Counted from the stretch's first letter, positions 9,101-18,401 are shown. The stretch is 64,000 nucleotides of DNA from Lewinellaceae bacterium (GCA_016712415.1 JADJRC010000025.1:4289-68288); one strand, 5' to 3'. Numbers and translations are program-made. Notes: a model not told the origin generated them from the sequence alone.

Positions 9101-10285
9101 CGGATTCAGCGTGCCTGCAACGTCCTTCTGGGCTTTCAGGGCGCCGTCGATAAATATTTTGTCTTTTGCACCGTCGTGAACCATCACCACGTGTTTCCAG
9201 ACGCCTACGGGCAGTTCATTGCCGTCGCCGGAGTCCATATCCGAGATTCCATTGGTGTGGTTGGTGGTCCATACCGGCTTCCCGTGGGTAGGCAGGGAAA
9301 TTTTCCAGCGCTCCTGCCAGCCGCCGTACGACAGCAGAAAGGCTTCCCCATTGGCGGGCAGGGTGTTGATTTTTACCCAAAAACTGACCGTTGTGGTGCC
9401 CGAGTTGAGTTGCGCGGCATTCGACGCACTGACCTCGCTGGATGTGCCGTTGAACGACAGGGCACTATTGCCGTAGCCGAAGCGGTCGGTCGCCGGAGAT
9501 GCACTGCTGATATCGGCATGATTGCCAAAACCGGTATCGTCGGCGCCGTTACCCTTAAAAGCATAGGAGGCGACTTTGCCCTGTGCTACCACAGGGGTTG
9601 TGCTTTGGGCAGTGTACAATGCGGCAATCTGGGCATCGTTGAGGGCCATATCAAAAATCTGCACCTCGTCGAGGGCGCCATTGAAATAATTGGCCTTGTC
9701 GATCGGGTCATAACCGATACCCAACGGGTGGGTTGTCGCATCCAGTGCGCCGGTCACGCCCTTTTCGTTGACTTTCACGCCGTTGAAATAGATAAGGTCT
9801 TTGGCGCCGTCATGCACCATGACCACGTGCGTCCAGGCATCGAGGGTCAGCGGCGTGCCGGAATCCATGTCGCTGCAGCAGGCGCCGTTGGCGTGTGTGG
9901 TAAATACCGGCTTGCCGTGTGAAGGTAGCGAAATTTTCCAGCGTTCCTGCCAGCCGCCGAAGGAGAGCAGATATGCCTCTCCCTGTGCCGGAAATTCGTT
10001 CGGCTTAACCCAGAAACTGATCGTGGTACTCGCCGAATTGAGTTGTGCAGCGTTGTTGGCCCGCACCGCTCCCTGTATTCCGTCGAAGGCGATTGCGCTG
10101 TTCGACCAGCCGAAGCGGTCCTGTGTCAGCGTAGCGCCGTTGACTGTTGCGTTGTTGGCAAAAGACGATTGGTCTTTCGCGTTTCCGGAGAAAGCGTAAC
10201 TCGCTACAGGAGTCTGGGCATTCAGGCCCGCGGCTGCCAAAAGCCACAAGGCAAGTAGCAGGAATGGTTGTATGTACTGTTTCAT
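6191..10285 (-). CDS. Secreted protein with five LamG domains, two FN3 and T9SS sorting domain
   Basis: The 1364-aa product starts MKQYIQPFLLLALWLLAAAGLNAQ, a Sec signal peptide. Four concanavalin/LamG domains follow at about 27-235, 238-445, 450-655 and 660-870, then two fibronectin III domains (about 880-965 and 970-1055, TAPxxPLNLxG/PPTAPGNLTG starts) and a fifth LamG (1065-1270). A type A T9SS C-terminal domain closes the protein (LGISPNPATDILTV ... GMYTLNFVFGGK). The first four LamG domains alternate in two sequence types. LamG domains commonly bind glycans, so a surface glycan-capture role in the PUL is inferred. No catalytic motif was seen. The protein has low-complexity duplicated stretches, but the frame is open throughout. 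Confidence 0.92.
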   Translation of the reverse strand: MKQYIQPFLLLALWLLAAAGLNAQTPVASYAFSGNAKDQSSFANNATVNGATLTQDRFGWSNSAIAFDGIQGAVRANNAAQLNSASTTISFWVKPNEFPAQGEAYLLSFGGWQERWKISLPSHGKPVFTTHANGACCSDMDSGTPLTLDAWTHVVMVHDGAKDLIYFNGVKVNEKGVTGALDATTHPLGIGYDPIDKANYFNGALDEVQIFDMALNDAQIAALYTAQSTTPVVAQGKVASYAFKGNGADDTGFGNHADISSASPATDRFGYGNSALSFNGTSSEVSASNAAQLNSGTTTVSFWVKINTLPANGEAFLLSYGGWQERWKISLPTHGKPVWTTNHTNGISDMDSGDGNELPVGVWKHVVMVHDGAKDKIFIDGALKAQKDVAGTLNPTTKPLGIGYNPIDGGNWFDGALDEVQMYNYALSDADVGNLYTAQATFPGTPADLVASYKLNGNGRDNTQFGNDAVPGGASTAVANRHGWGSNALNGYATAANSVALQSDYTTISFWVNPSTFPGTGEAFLLSNGGWQERWKVSLPSHGKPVFTTHANGACCSDMDAGTPLALNTWTHVVMVHDGTNDIIYFNGVKVNEKAVTGALDKTKHPLGIGYDPIDNGSFFDGSLDDVEIYNRALSAVEVAALYNDQNTTPVVGGPLVAYYPFSGDGADVTAYNNNATGVRIGADRFGKANKAAAVDGISTEVKAANSPQLNSAKTTVSFWVKVNALPANGEYYLLSFGGWQERWKISLPQHGKPVWTTNNTSGISDMDSGDGNELPVGVWKHVAMVHDGTFDKIFIDGVKVAEKSVAGDLNSTTKPLGIGYNAVDGGNWLDGLIDEVQIFNTALLDSDVTLLYTSSSQPPTSTDTEAPCAPLNLAGDVKFTNVQLTWLPATDNVAVIAYNVYQDGKLIASTPNTGFYVTGLTPLTDYVFGVTAIDAEGNESLMTTLKVTSGPDETPDTTPPTAPGNLTGTAAANSILISWDPSTDDTQVVGYVILVDGVVFDTVPASTLSVFVGGLDPLTLYTFEVYAFDLAGNNSTISEITLSTSEPVDTGEPGLVAHYPFDGNANDATPYQNHGVIGGNPVFEVPTHPNGGGQNIKFDGMQDSVLVPNAVQLISDYTTIAFWIRVDDQNLQDAEAYVIDFGHWNQRCKISLPQHLKIVWTTNSNNAQFMNFISDMDSGDGNEMVKTFWWYVTMVHDGANDIIYVNGQQANIKPVLGKLNTTARPLCFGNNPIEGGQYFNGALDNVKIYNKALTSGEIGQLYNTGTTGINDLFGNDLRGIVLGISPNPATDILTVQHAFPHNQSLQVRVFDVQGRQVGDLRYGKNEIPAGQFSLDVSQYNRGMYTLNFVFGGKNLGSMQFSKQ
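7678..10207 (-). repeat. Four tandem LamG-coding units in A-B-A-B order
   Basis: Each unit encodes about 205-215 aa. Type A units (first and third) contain THANGACCSDMD and an IIYFNGVKVNEK-like strand. Type B units (second and fourth) contain NGISDMDSGDGNELPVGVWK and KIFIDG. At the DNA level the A units match each other closely (compare 8560-8660 with 9815-9915), as do the B units (7915-8060 and 9180-9320). This points to duplication of a two-domain block. Confidence 0.85.
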
Positions 10286-10397
10286 GCGTCAGATTGATTT
10301 ATGTTGAAAAATGACTGGTTGTCGAATATGTCGTTTCCAGGTGCTTCTTTTCGTTAATCGGGCAAAGGGGCGGTTTACAAGGTTTGATACGGCTTTG

Positions 10398-13300
10398 TCA
10401 ACCCTTCACAAAACGCTTCACGGCCACAGCCCTGTCTGATCGAACCGATATCACATAATACCCCGGCGCCCAGCCGCCCAGGTCAATTTCAAGGGACGCC
10501 CCTACCCTGCCCGATCGCTCCAGCAGCAGACGCCCCGTCAGGTCGCATACCCGGATCATCATCTCATCCCCGCTATTCTCCGGAAAACGGAGCGCAATCC
10601 GGTCGCGGGCGGGATTGGGCAGCAGCGTAAAGGCCGCTTTTTCCGGCAACACTGGTTCGTTGGCAGGTGTTAGTCCCTGCTGGTACAGTACCTCAACGGC
10701 GCCGGGATCGAGGGCATAATCGTATATGCTTACTTCATCCAGCACTCCCTTGAAGTTGTAATCGGCGTTGTCGGGCAGCATTTGCCCCATCAGGAAAGGC
10801 AGCGTGGTGGTGCGTATTTTCCCGGATAAAGCCTTGTAACTGTGCAGGGCGCCGTTGAGGTACAGCGCGAGCAGGCTGCCGTCGTAAGTCGCCGTGACAT
10901 GATAAAAACTGTCGGTTTGCAGGATGGCCTCTGCGTCGAGATCGGCTATGCCGTTCAGGGAGTTTACTGTCCACCGCAGGTGTTTTTCCGGGGTGACGGA
11001 TAATTTCCAGCGGTTCTGCCAACTGCCGTGGGAGAGCAGAAACGTCTCCTTTTCGGGCAGGGCGGCGGCTTTGAACCAGCAACTGACTGTGATCGCATCC
11101 TGAAAATTGAGCAGCGCATGGTTGGCTACCGCAATGTGCTGACTGCCGCCATTGAAATAGTAGGCGCTCTGCGGTGCAGCACCCAATCCGGGCGCCAGGA
11201 TGGCGCCATTCGGCTGGCCGTGCAAGGCATTGCCGCTCACATCGTCGGCATTGCCGCTGAAGGGATAATGTGCGATCAGGTTTCCCGGTGTGGTACTGAA
11301 GTCTTTTACCAGAACGGAGATACCGGTCTGCACGGACAGGCCCTCGTCGTCGGTTACTTTTACGGCGAGTTGGTAGACCCCTTCCAGTGCAGGCGCCGTC
11401 CAATCCACGACGCTGCCGTTGCCGCTGAAGATGCCCGCGGAGCCCGACCATTCGTAGGTGAGCGGATCGTCGTTGGCATCGCTCGCCAGGCAATTGAGTT
11501 GCATTACCCCGTTGGGAGCAACATATCCCACACTTTTCTGTATGTCAATGATTTGCGGTGCATCGTTGATCTCCGGGACAACCGACACCAGGAGTTTTGC
11601 CGTGTCGCTGTTGCCTTCCGGGTCGGCAACGATGAGTTGTATTTCCGCATTGGCGGTAGTAGCCGGCGCGATAAAACTGACCATTTCGCCCGTTCCTGAA
11701 ATGGCGCCGGCACTCACGCTCCACGTGTAGGTGATCTGTCCGGAATCGGCATCGTCTACGGTGGCGAAAACGCTTGTCGAGTCGCCGATTTCCAGCGGAT
11801 TCATTGAAGCGGCAAGCGCTTTGATCCGCGGCGCGCGGGAATAGGGCTGCGCATGTTGATCGAAATCGACCACAACGCCGTTTATGAGCATCCGGTTTTT
11901 GTCGTAGGCGATTGTGCCGCCGGCCGGGGCAAGCGACACCAAAATCGCCTGATTGGCGGGAATGGCCAGGTCGACAACACCGGAAACATCCTGCAGCATA
12001 AATGTTTCGGTGAGGGCATCATACACGTCGACCGGCCCTGCACCGGCGTCCAGTTGCACCACCTTGACGGTGCTGTGCGGATTGAACAGCAGGAAGGTCG
12101 GATACGCGTCGCCGCCGAAAAAATCGGTCTTGAGCAGATCGAGTTTCAGTATTTTGTCCACATTGGTTTTTTCCACCATGCTGCCCAGGTAACCGATAGA
12201 TGAACTGCCGTAAAGTGCGAGGTTCGTGGCTGCCCAGCCCCCCTGAACAGCATCGCCGGTTGAAAAGGGCGACTGGTTTTGCCACTTTTCACGCAGCGCT
12301 TCATAGCCGATCACCTGTTGCGGATCGTTGGACGACGACCATGCGGAGGCGTCTTGCAGACTGGCAGGCAGGAAGCCGGGGTAATAAAGCCGTGTGGCAT
12401 TCGCCAGGTTGAGCATCCATTTTCCGATAGCACGCGCAAAGCGCTTGTCGTAACGCACCATCGGCGCCAGCGCTGCCGCCTGCTGCACACCGTTCAACTG
12501 AAAGGCATAGTCGTTGCCCGTATCGTTGGCCTCGCCGACCAGTCCCGACACGTCGAAACCGCCCCAGGTACCGACAATAGTGCCCCAGCCGCGCAAATCG
12601 CCGCGGTCGAACGACCAGTTGAGCATTTTTTCCACGTCGTAAGCCGTGCCGAGTTCAGCGTTCATTTTAGCTGCCGTGTATGTCCCGTAGGGTAATTGCA
12701 GTTCGTAGGAAGGATTTGAAGTCCAGTTGTTCAGAAATTCGATCGACCACTCGGCGCCCTTGAGGTAGTCGGGATTGCCGGTCTGCCTGTAAGCATTGTA
12801 CAATACCCAGGCAAAGGCGCCTGCCGCCTCGGGCTCCTTCACGCCGTTGACGTTAGGCTCCATTGTCTTGAATTTCCAGGCCCGGTAGTTCATATATGCG
12901 GGCTCCCAGGGAGCATCGCTGCCGCCCATTGCGCGCACAGCGTCAAGGAACCGGTCGGCGATGCTTATAAACTGCTGGTCTGCCTCACCGTCCATATTCG
13001 GGTAGAGGTCATACAACTGGTAAAAAAATACGTTGGGCATCAGGTCGTACCACCAGTCGCCACCGCTGCTTGCACCGGCGTTGTTCAGGTAAATGTTCTC
13101 CCCGTTGGCTTTATTGAAGAAATCTTGGCTCATCAGCAGCCAGTTCTGGCCGTACTGGTCGCTTTTATCTGCCCCGACCAGTGTGGCGCCCACCAGCGAG
13201 GGCAGTACATTGACGGCCTCGTTGCCGAGCGGTGAATTGGTGCCGACGTATGTGTGCAGGCGAAATACGGGGTTCTGCGGATAGTTCACCCCGGAAGCGC

Positions 13301-13517
13301 CGAGCGAGACCAGGGGCAGGTACTGCCCCGTTTTTTGCATATCGTAAACGAAAGAATCATAGCGCAACGCTACCTGCCGCCAGTCGCGTACGTTGTACGG
13401 CCCGGGCAGGTTGGGCATGAGTTCGATGCGGGGTACCGCAATCTGACCCGTCTGGGCACACAATAAGCGGGTAAAAAATAAAAACAGAAGGAAAGGAAAA
13501 ACAGCAGATTTGTGCAT
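10398..13517 (-). CDS. T9SS-secreted enzyme-like protein with Ig-like and LamG domains
   Basis: Starting at MHKSAVFPFLLFLFFTRLLCAQ (1039 aa), which gives a clean signal peptide; the longer start at 13553 adds an unlikely 12 residues. Residues about 25-590 are paralogous to the PUL lipoprotein at 1923-3659 and look alpha/alpha-barrel-like, rich in Trp and Tyr, with WWYDLMPNVFFYQLYDLYP and WGGFDVSGLVGE. Two PKD/Ig-like repeats follow (ITYTWSVSAGAISGTGE and LTYEWSGSAGIFSGNGS), then one LamG domain (about 785-970) and a T9SS sorting domain (FTLLPNPARDRIALRFPE ... GYYVISVRSDRAVAVKRF). It is placed directly after SusD. The N-terminal domain is not a family I can name; a surface glycan-degrading role is inferred from context. 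Confidence 0.9.
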   Translation of the reverse strand: MHKSAVFPFLLFLFFTRLLCAQTGQIAVPRIELMPNLPGPYNVRDWRQVALRYDSFVYDMQKTGQYLPLVSLGASGVNYPQNPVFRLHTYVGTNSPLGNEAVNVLPSLVGATLVGADKSDQYGQNWLLMSQDFFNKANGENIYLNNAGASSGGDWWYDLMPNVFFYQLYDLYPNMDGEADQQFISIADRFLDAVRAMGGSDAPWEPAYMNYRAWKFKTMEPNVNGVKEPEAAGAFAWVLYNAYRQTGNPDYLKGAEWSIEFLNNWTSNPSYELQLPYGTYTAAKMNAELGTAYDVEKMLNWSFDRGDLRGWGTIVGTWGGFDVSGLVGEANDTGNDYAFQLNGVQQAAALAPMVRYDKRFARAIGKWMLNLANATRLYYPGFLPASLQDASAWSSSNDPQQVIGYEALREKWQNQSPFSTGDAVQGGWAATNLALYGSSSIGYLGSMVEKTNVDKILKLDLLKTDFFGGDAYPTFLLFNPHSTVKVVQLDAGAGPVDVYDALTETFMLQDVSGVVDLAIPANQAILVSLAPAGGTIAYDKNRMLINGVVVDFDQHAQPYSRAPRIKALAASMNPLEIGDSTSVFATVDDADSGQITYTWSVSAGAISGTGEMVSFIAPATTANAEIQLIVADPEGNSDTAKLLVSVVPEINDAPQIIDIQKSVGYVAPNGVMQLNCLASDANDDPLTYEWSGSAGIFSGNGSVVDWTAPALEGVYQLAVKVTDDEGLSVQTGISVLVKDFSTTPGNLIAHYPFSGNADDVSGNALHGQPNGAILAPGLGAAPQSAYYFNGGSQHIAVANHALLNFQDAITVSCWFKAAALPEKETFLLSHGSWQNRWKLSVTPEKHLRWTVNSLNGIADLDAEAILQTDSFYHVTATYDGSLLALYLNGALHSYKALSGKIRTTTLPFLMGQMLPDNADYNFKGVLDEVSIYDYALDPGAVEVLYQQGLTPANEPVLPEKAAFTLLPNPARDRIALRFPENSGDEMMIRVCDLTGRLLLERSGRVGASLEIDLGGWAPGYYVISVRSDRAVAVKRFVKG

Positions 13518-13733
13518 GATATCACCCTGCCTGAAATGCCGGCAGGAAAGCAAACATAATACAGTAAGAAAAGCAGGAATGGTACTATAATGTAAAATAG
13601 TAGTACTTTCCGGAATGGTATTTTGCGAAACGGGGAATCGTCCGTATTCCGTTTCAAATTCCCTTTAGTGCGCCATCCGATCCGGACAGCGCCATGTTTC
13701 CATTCGTATGGCCACTACAAAATCCAGAACCGT

Positions 13734-15164
13734 TCAATACTCCGGATTCTGTATCAGCGCGGAATTCAGGTCGATCTCGGTCTGCGGCAGCGGGAACACT
13801 TCGTGTTTGCCCGCCTGGAAACCCGGCAGCACCTGAGCGGCAACGCCCCAGCGTACGAGGTCGAAAAAGCGGTGCAATTCAAAGCCGAGTTCAACGCGGC
13901 GCTCGTGGCGCACGGCGTCGCGCATGGCCTGTTGATGATTGGTAACCACCGGGGGCAGCGCGGTGGCGGGGTCGGCGGCCTGCGCGCGGGCGCGGGCGCG
14001 CACCTGCTCCAGCGGAGCCTGTGCTTCAGCCACCCTGTTCAGTTCAGTAAGCGCCTCGGCCTCCCAGAGCAGCACCTCCGCGTAGCGGATGGCGGTGTAG
14101 TTGATGTCGCCGTCGGCTTTCTGGGTCACCTCGGCCTTGGGTTGCAGGTATTTTTTGACGCCGAAGCCGGTCGCGGAAAAGGAGGGCTTGTACACCACCC
14201 CGAAATAGTCTTCGTTGTTCATGGCTACGGTGAACTTGCGGCGCGGATCGTCCGGCTCGAAGGCGTTCACGAATTCGGGCGTGACCTCGGCAAAGCCGTA
14301 GCCCTCGAACTTTTTGGAGGCCCACCATTGGTTGAGGAAGTTACCGACGCCGAGTTCCAGGTTGGCATGCTGAATCTCCCACACGGACTCCGCGTTATTC
14401 TGGGTATTTTTCCGGAAATTATCTTCGTAGTCGGTCATCAGTGCGTAGATACCCAGGCCCTTCACTTTGGCCGTGTATTCGAGCACCTTGCTCCAGTTTT
14501 TTTCATACAAATACGCTTTGGCCGCCAGGGCATACGCAGCGCCCCTGGTCACCCTGCCAACCTCGCCGGCGCCATACTGAACAGGCAGCAACCCGGCGGC
14601 ACGCTCGCAGTCCGACTCAATCTGCGCATAGACGGTCGCTTTCGATGTACGGGGTACCTTCAACTGGTCGGGCGGCGCAACACTGGTGAACAGGGGCACG
14701 TCGCCGAACACCTGGGTCAGCAGGAAATAGTAATAACTGCGCAGGAATAACGCCTCGCCGGTCACGCGGTTACGGGTAGATTCGTTCATGTCGATGTCGG
14801 CAATGTGGTCGAGCACGAGGTTGCATTGGGTGATGCCGGTGTACTGCAGTTTCCAGAAATCGTTGAGCTCCTCCGTCCGCGGCGTGTAGGTAAACGCGTC
14901 CATTTCCGTCAGACCCGGCCGCGAGCCGTCTCCACCGGTGATGGCCTCATCCGAAGTAAGTTCGGAAAAGCCCCAGTAGAAATTCTTGTTGTCGTTATTG
15001 AGCAGCAAAGGCCCGTAAGCGGCATTTATCGCCTGAACGGCGTCGTCTTCTGTTTGGAAATACGAACCGGCGTCAAGCGTTGCGATCGGTTCCTTGTCGA
15101 GGATACCGGTGCAGGAAGCGAGCAGGACAGCCGGCAAAAACAGTATATGTTTGAAAAATTTCAT
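13734..15164 (-). CDS. SusD/RagB-like outer-membrane lipoprotein
   Basis: The 476-aa product begins MKFFKHILFLPAVLLASCTG, with Cys18 as lipidation site. Typical SusD features are the N-terminal KEPIATLDAGSYFQTEDDAVQAINAAYGPL segment, TPR-like helices (EALFLRSYYYFLLTQVFGDVPLFT) and the C-terminal RHERRVELGFELHRFFDLVRWG. It lies 60 bases downstream of the susC-like gene, the usual order. Family knowledge: SusD forms a lid on the SusC barrel and binds the glycan at the cell surface. The frame is intact and of usual length. Confidence 0.96.
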   Translation of the reverse strand: MKFFKHILFLPAVLLASCTGILDKEPIATLDAGSYFQTEDDAVQAINAAYGPLLLNNDNKNFYWGFSELTSDEAITGGDGSRPGLTEMDAFTYTPRTEELNDFWKLQYTGITQCNLVLDHIADIDMNESTRNRVTGEALFLRSYYYFLLTQVFGDVPLFTSVAPPDQLKVPRTSKATVYAQIESDCERAAGLLPVQYGAGEVGRVTRGAAYALAAKAYLYEKNWSKVLEYTAKVKGLGIYALMTDYEDNFRKNTQNNAESVWEIQHANLELGVGNFLNQWWASKKFEGYGFAEVTPEFVNAFEPDDPRRKFTVAMNNEDYFGVVYKPSFSATGFGVKKYLQPKAEVTQKADGDINYTAIRYAEVLLWEAEALTELNRVAEAQAPLEQVRARARAQAADPATALPPVVTNHQQAMRDAVRHERRVELGFELHRFFDLVRWGVAAQVLPGFQAGKHEVFPLPQTEIDLNSALIQNPEY

Positions 15165-15224
15165 GGCGATTCGATATTTATAAATTGACAGGACTGACCG
15201 GAAACGGATGTCGGTATAGCACTT

Positions 15225-18200
15225 TTAAAAGTCCAGTTTGAGTCCAGCGATGAATGTCCGTGGCGCCGGAACGGTACCCCAGTCGATACCCACGGCGAGG
15301 TCCGACGAAAGCCCCAGTCCGCGGGTGTCATTGGAATTGGCCTGAATTTCCGGGTCGAGGCCGGGGTATTTGGTAAAAGTGAACGCATTTTGCGCCGTCA
15401 CATACAGGCGGAACCCTGAAACATCCTTCCACCTGAGCAGTTGTGCGAAATTGTAGCCCAGCGTGATATTGCGGATGCGCAGGTAGGAACCGTCGTCCAG
15501 GAAGCGGGTCGATGCGCGGCGGTTGCCGTTGCGGTCGTCTACGCTCAGTTTTGGAATATTGGTGTTCGTGTTCGATGGCGTCCAGCGGTTGAGCGCATCC
15601 TTATAGGAATTGAAGCCGCGCAATTGTGTTTCATAGGCGAAATTGCCGTACAGAAAATACACGTCGTTGCCCTGCACCCCCTGCACCAGCGCGGAAAAGT
15701 CGAAATTATTCCAGTTGAACCCCATATTCACCCCATAGGTAAAATCCGGAAAGGGGTTGCCGATATGCTTGCGATCCTTGTCGTCAATCTTGTTGTCGCC
15801 GTTGAGGTCGGCAAATTTCACGTCGCCGGGGCGGGTGTACTGTGTCTGGAAAGGACTGGCGTCGATCTCGTCCTGTGTCTGGAAAATGCCGTCCATTTCA
15901 TACAGGAAGAAGGACCCGACCGGGTAACCCGGCTCTGTTTTGGTCAACGGACCGTCTGACAAACCGAAACCGCCCAGAATGGGTTCGCTGTCGGCGATAG
16001 ACAGCACCTTGTTGCGCACGGCGGAAATATTGGCGCCGACGTAGTAGTTGAATTTTTCTATCCTGTTCTTGTAGATCAGTCCCAGTTCCACGCCCTTGTT
16101 TTCCACGGAAGCGGCATTGACGAACGGTGGCCGCTGGGCGCCGCCGGCCTGTGGTGCGGGCACACGCACGAGGATGTCATCGGTCTTTTTTCGGAACAGG
16201 TCGGCCGACAACGACAGGCGGTCCTGCCAGAAGCTCACGTCGAGCCCGAGGTTGGTCTGGGTACTCGTTTCCCAGCGGATATTGCTGTTGCCGGTTTCGA
16301 GGATGGTGGAGCCGGTTACGATCTTGTCGCCGAAAATATACACGCGGTCGCCCGTACTCACCAGCGAACTGAAAGGATAGATGCCGATCTCCTGGTTGCC
16401 GAGTTGTCCCCAACTGGCGCGGATTTTCAGGGTGGAAATAAATTTCACCGGTTCAAAAAAGCGCTCGTTCGACACGTTCCAGGCAGCAGAAACAGAGGGA
16501 AAAACACCCCAGCGGTTGTTGGGCCCGAAACGGGAGGAACCGTCGCGGCGCACGGCTGCGCTCAACACATAACGTCCCTTGAACGAATAACCCGCCTGCG
16601 CGAAATACGACAGCAGCGCCCATTCCGTGGCGATACCGGAAACGCCGAGGTTCTCGAGCGCTTCGGGGTTGCTGGCATCGATATAGCGGAACAACGGGTC
16701 GGTGCTGCGGAAATTGTTTGCCGAAGCGCCGAGGTAATCGGTATGATTCTGGATGGCCTCCATGCCGAGCAGCGCCGACACGCGGTGGTTGCCGAAAGTG
16801 CGCTGGAAATCGGCCGTATTGTTCCAGACAAGCGTTTGGTTGAACACCCGGCCCTCGTTGAGTGACGTTGGGTCGTAAATAGCAGCCGACAGCCGTTCCT
16901 TAAAGAGTTTTTCGCGCTCGAACTGAAAATCACCGCCGAGCGTGCTGCGCAGCCGCAGTCCTTCCAGCACCGTGTACTCGGCAAATACATTCCCGAACAC
17001 GCGGTAGCGACGGATCGTCCAGTCGGTGTTGTTGACAAATACGACCGGGTTGGCATTGCCGTCGCCGAACAGCGTCGGGTCGCCGAGTTCCGAGCTGACC
17101 TTCACGTAGGTGCCGTCTGCGTATTTTTCCGGAAAAACAGGGGCTGCAATGAGTGCGTAGCGGATGCCGCTCAACTCATTGCCCTGGCCGTAGCCGTCGC
17201 CCGAAGCGCCGATCACCTTGCGGTAAGTGTGGGAAAAAGAGAGGTTATTGCCCACCCGGAAGCGTTTGTTGCCGATTTCCCCGTTGAAACGCACCTGGTA
17301 TTTGTCGAATGCCTGTCCCTTGAACACCCCGTCCTGCGTCTGGTATTCGCCCGAAATATAAAAACTGCTGTTTTCGCTGCCGCCCATGGCAGACAGGGAA
17401 TAGTGCTGTATGGGCGCAAGGCCGAACACCTTGTCGAGCCAGTTGTTGTCGGGCAGCGTATCGAGTATGGCAGGATCGTAGGTGGGCAACTGGTTGGCGG
17501 GGTTGCGCAGTGCGTTGGCGTTGACGATTGCCTCGTTGCGAACCTCTAGGTATTCCGCTGCATTGAGCAATTCAGGCAGGTTGACCGCCTGCTGTATGCC
17601 GCTGTACGCGTCGAAAGAAAACACCGGCTTGCCCGGTTTGCCGCGTTTGGTCGTGATCAACACCACGCCGTTGGCGGCCCGTGCGCCGTAGATCGCCGCC
17701 GCAGCGCCATCCTTCAGCACCTCGATGGACTCTATGTCGCCGGGAGAAAACATATTGATGTTGCCGGTCGTCGGCACGCCGTCGATGACGAACAGCGGAT
17801 TGTTGTTGCCCAGCGTTCCCGCTCCCCGGATGCGCACCGCGATGTCGTCGCCCGGCGAACCCGTAACCTGCGTGACCATCACGCCTGCCGCCTGGCCCTG
17901 CAATGCCTGGTCGAGCCCCGATACAACGAGTTTTTCAATATCGCGTGATTTGATCGAGGCGATGGAGGAGGAAATGTCGCTTCGGATTTCCTTTTTGTAC
18001 CCGGTCACCACCACGTCCTGCAGCATGTTGGCGTTGGCGTCGAGTACGATCGCAAGCGCAGCCTGGCCTGCTACGGGCACTTCCAGCGTGCCGAAGCCGA
18101 TATAACTGAACTGCAGGACGGCATCCGATGAGGTCACTTCGAGGCGGAAGGCTCCGCCTGCATCGGTTGTGGTGCCGTTGCGCTCGCCTTTTTCCCGAAC

Positions 18201-18401
18201 ACTCACGCCGATCAGCGGCTGGTTTTCCTCTGCGGAAACAACCGTCCCGGATACTATAAAACCCTGGGCATCTGCATTTTGTGCTGCCAAAAACAATAAC
18301 AGCAGCGCGATGCCCCGAAAAAAAACAGGCGCAATACCCGGGCGATTTTTTAACAACTGACTGGTAAAATCTGGACTCATAGCCATCCGATTGTGATTCA
18401 T
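15225..18401 (-). CDS. SusC/RagA-type TonB-dependent outer-membrane transporter
   Basis: The product is about 1058 aa. The chosen start MNHNRMAMSPDFTSQ (18401) is preferred to the longer frame at 18443; ATGs at 18386 and 18380 are alternatives. A signal region with AVFFRG-IALLLLFLAAQNADAQ character is followed by a carboxypeptidase-D-like domain (VSGTVVSAEENQPLIGVSV). Then come the SusC plug (DVVVTGYKKEIRSDISSSI, IRGAGTLGNNNPLFVIDGVP) and a 22-strand barrel ending in FIAGLKLDF. It imports large oligosaccharides with SusD using TonB energy. A near-consensus -7 box (TATCCTTTTG, minus strand, 18449-18458) lies 48 bases upstream. It heads the PUL and is divergent from the AraC regulator. Confidence 0.96.
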   Translation of the reverse strand: MNHNRMAMSPDFTSQLLKNRPGIAPVFFRGIALLLLFLAAQNADAQGFIVSGTVVSAEENQPLIGVSVREKGERNGTTTDAGGAFRLEVTSSDAVLQFSYIGFGTLEVPVAGQAALAIVLDANANMLQDVVVTGYKKEIRSDISSSIASIKSRDIEKLVVSGLDQALQGQAAGVMVTQVTGSPGDDIAVRIRGAGTLGNNNPLFVIDGVPTTGNINMFSPGDIESIEVLKDGAAAAIYGARAANGVVLITTKRGKPGKPVFSFDAYSGIQQAVNLPELLNAAEYLEVRNEAIVNANALRNPANQLPTYDPAILDTLPDNNWLDKVFGLAPIQHYSLSAMGGSENSSFYISGEYQTQDGVFKGQAFDKYQVRFNGEIGNKRFRVGNNLSFSHTYRKVIGASGDGYGQGNELSGIRYALIAAPVFPEKYADGTYVKVSSELGDPTLFGDGNANPVVFVNNTDWTIRRYRVFGNVFAEYTVLEGLRLRSTLGGDFQFEREKLFKERLSAAIYDPTSLNEGRVFNQTLVWNNTADFQRTFGNHRVSALLGMEAIQNHTDYLGASANNFRSTDPLFRYIDASNPEALENLGVSGIATEWALLSYFAQAGYSFKGRYVLSAAVRRDGSSRFGPNNRWGVFPSVSAAWNVSNERFFEPVKFISTLKIRASWGQLGNQEIGIYPFSSLVSTGDRVYIFGDKIVTGSTILETGNSNIRWETSTQTNLGLDVSFWQDRLSLSADLFRKKTDDILVRVPAPQAGGAQRPPFVNAASVENKGVELGLIYKNRIEKFNYYVGANISAVRNKVLSIADSEPILGGFGLSDGPLTKTEPGYPVGSFFLYEMDGIFQTQDEIDASPFQTQYTRPGDVKFADLNGDNKIDDKDRKHIGNPFPDFTYGVNMGFNWNNFDFSALVQGVQGNDVYFLYGNFAYETQLRGFNSYKDALNRWTPSNTNTNIPKLSVDDRNGNRRASTRFLDDGSYLRIRNITLGYNFAQLLRWKDVSGFRLYVTAQNAFTFTKYPGLDPEIQANSNDTRGLGLSSDLAVGIDWGTVPAPRTFIAGLKLDF

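Noticed and set aside
6779..9922. Several plus-strand frames of 210-360 codons
   Set aside because: They mirror the LamG repeats and recur with the repeat unit, so they are by-products of the real minus-strand gene.
13623..14750. A 375-codon plus-strand frame
   Set aside because: Antisense of susD; its composition is that of a GC-driven shadow frame.
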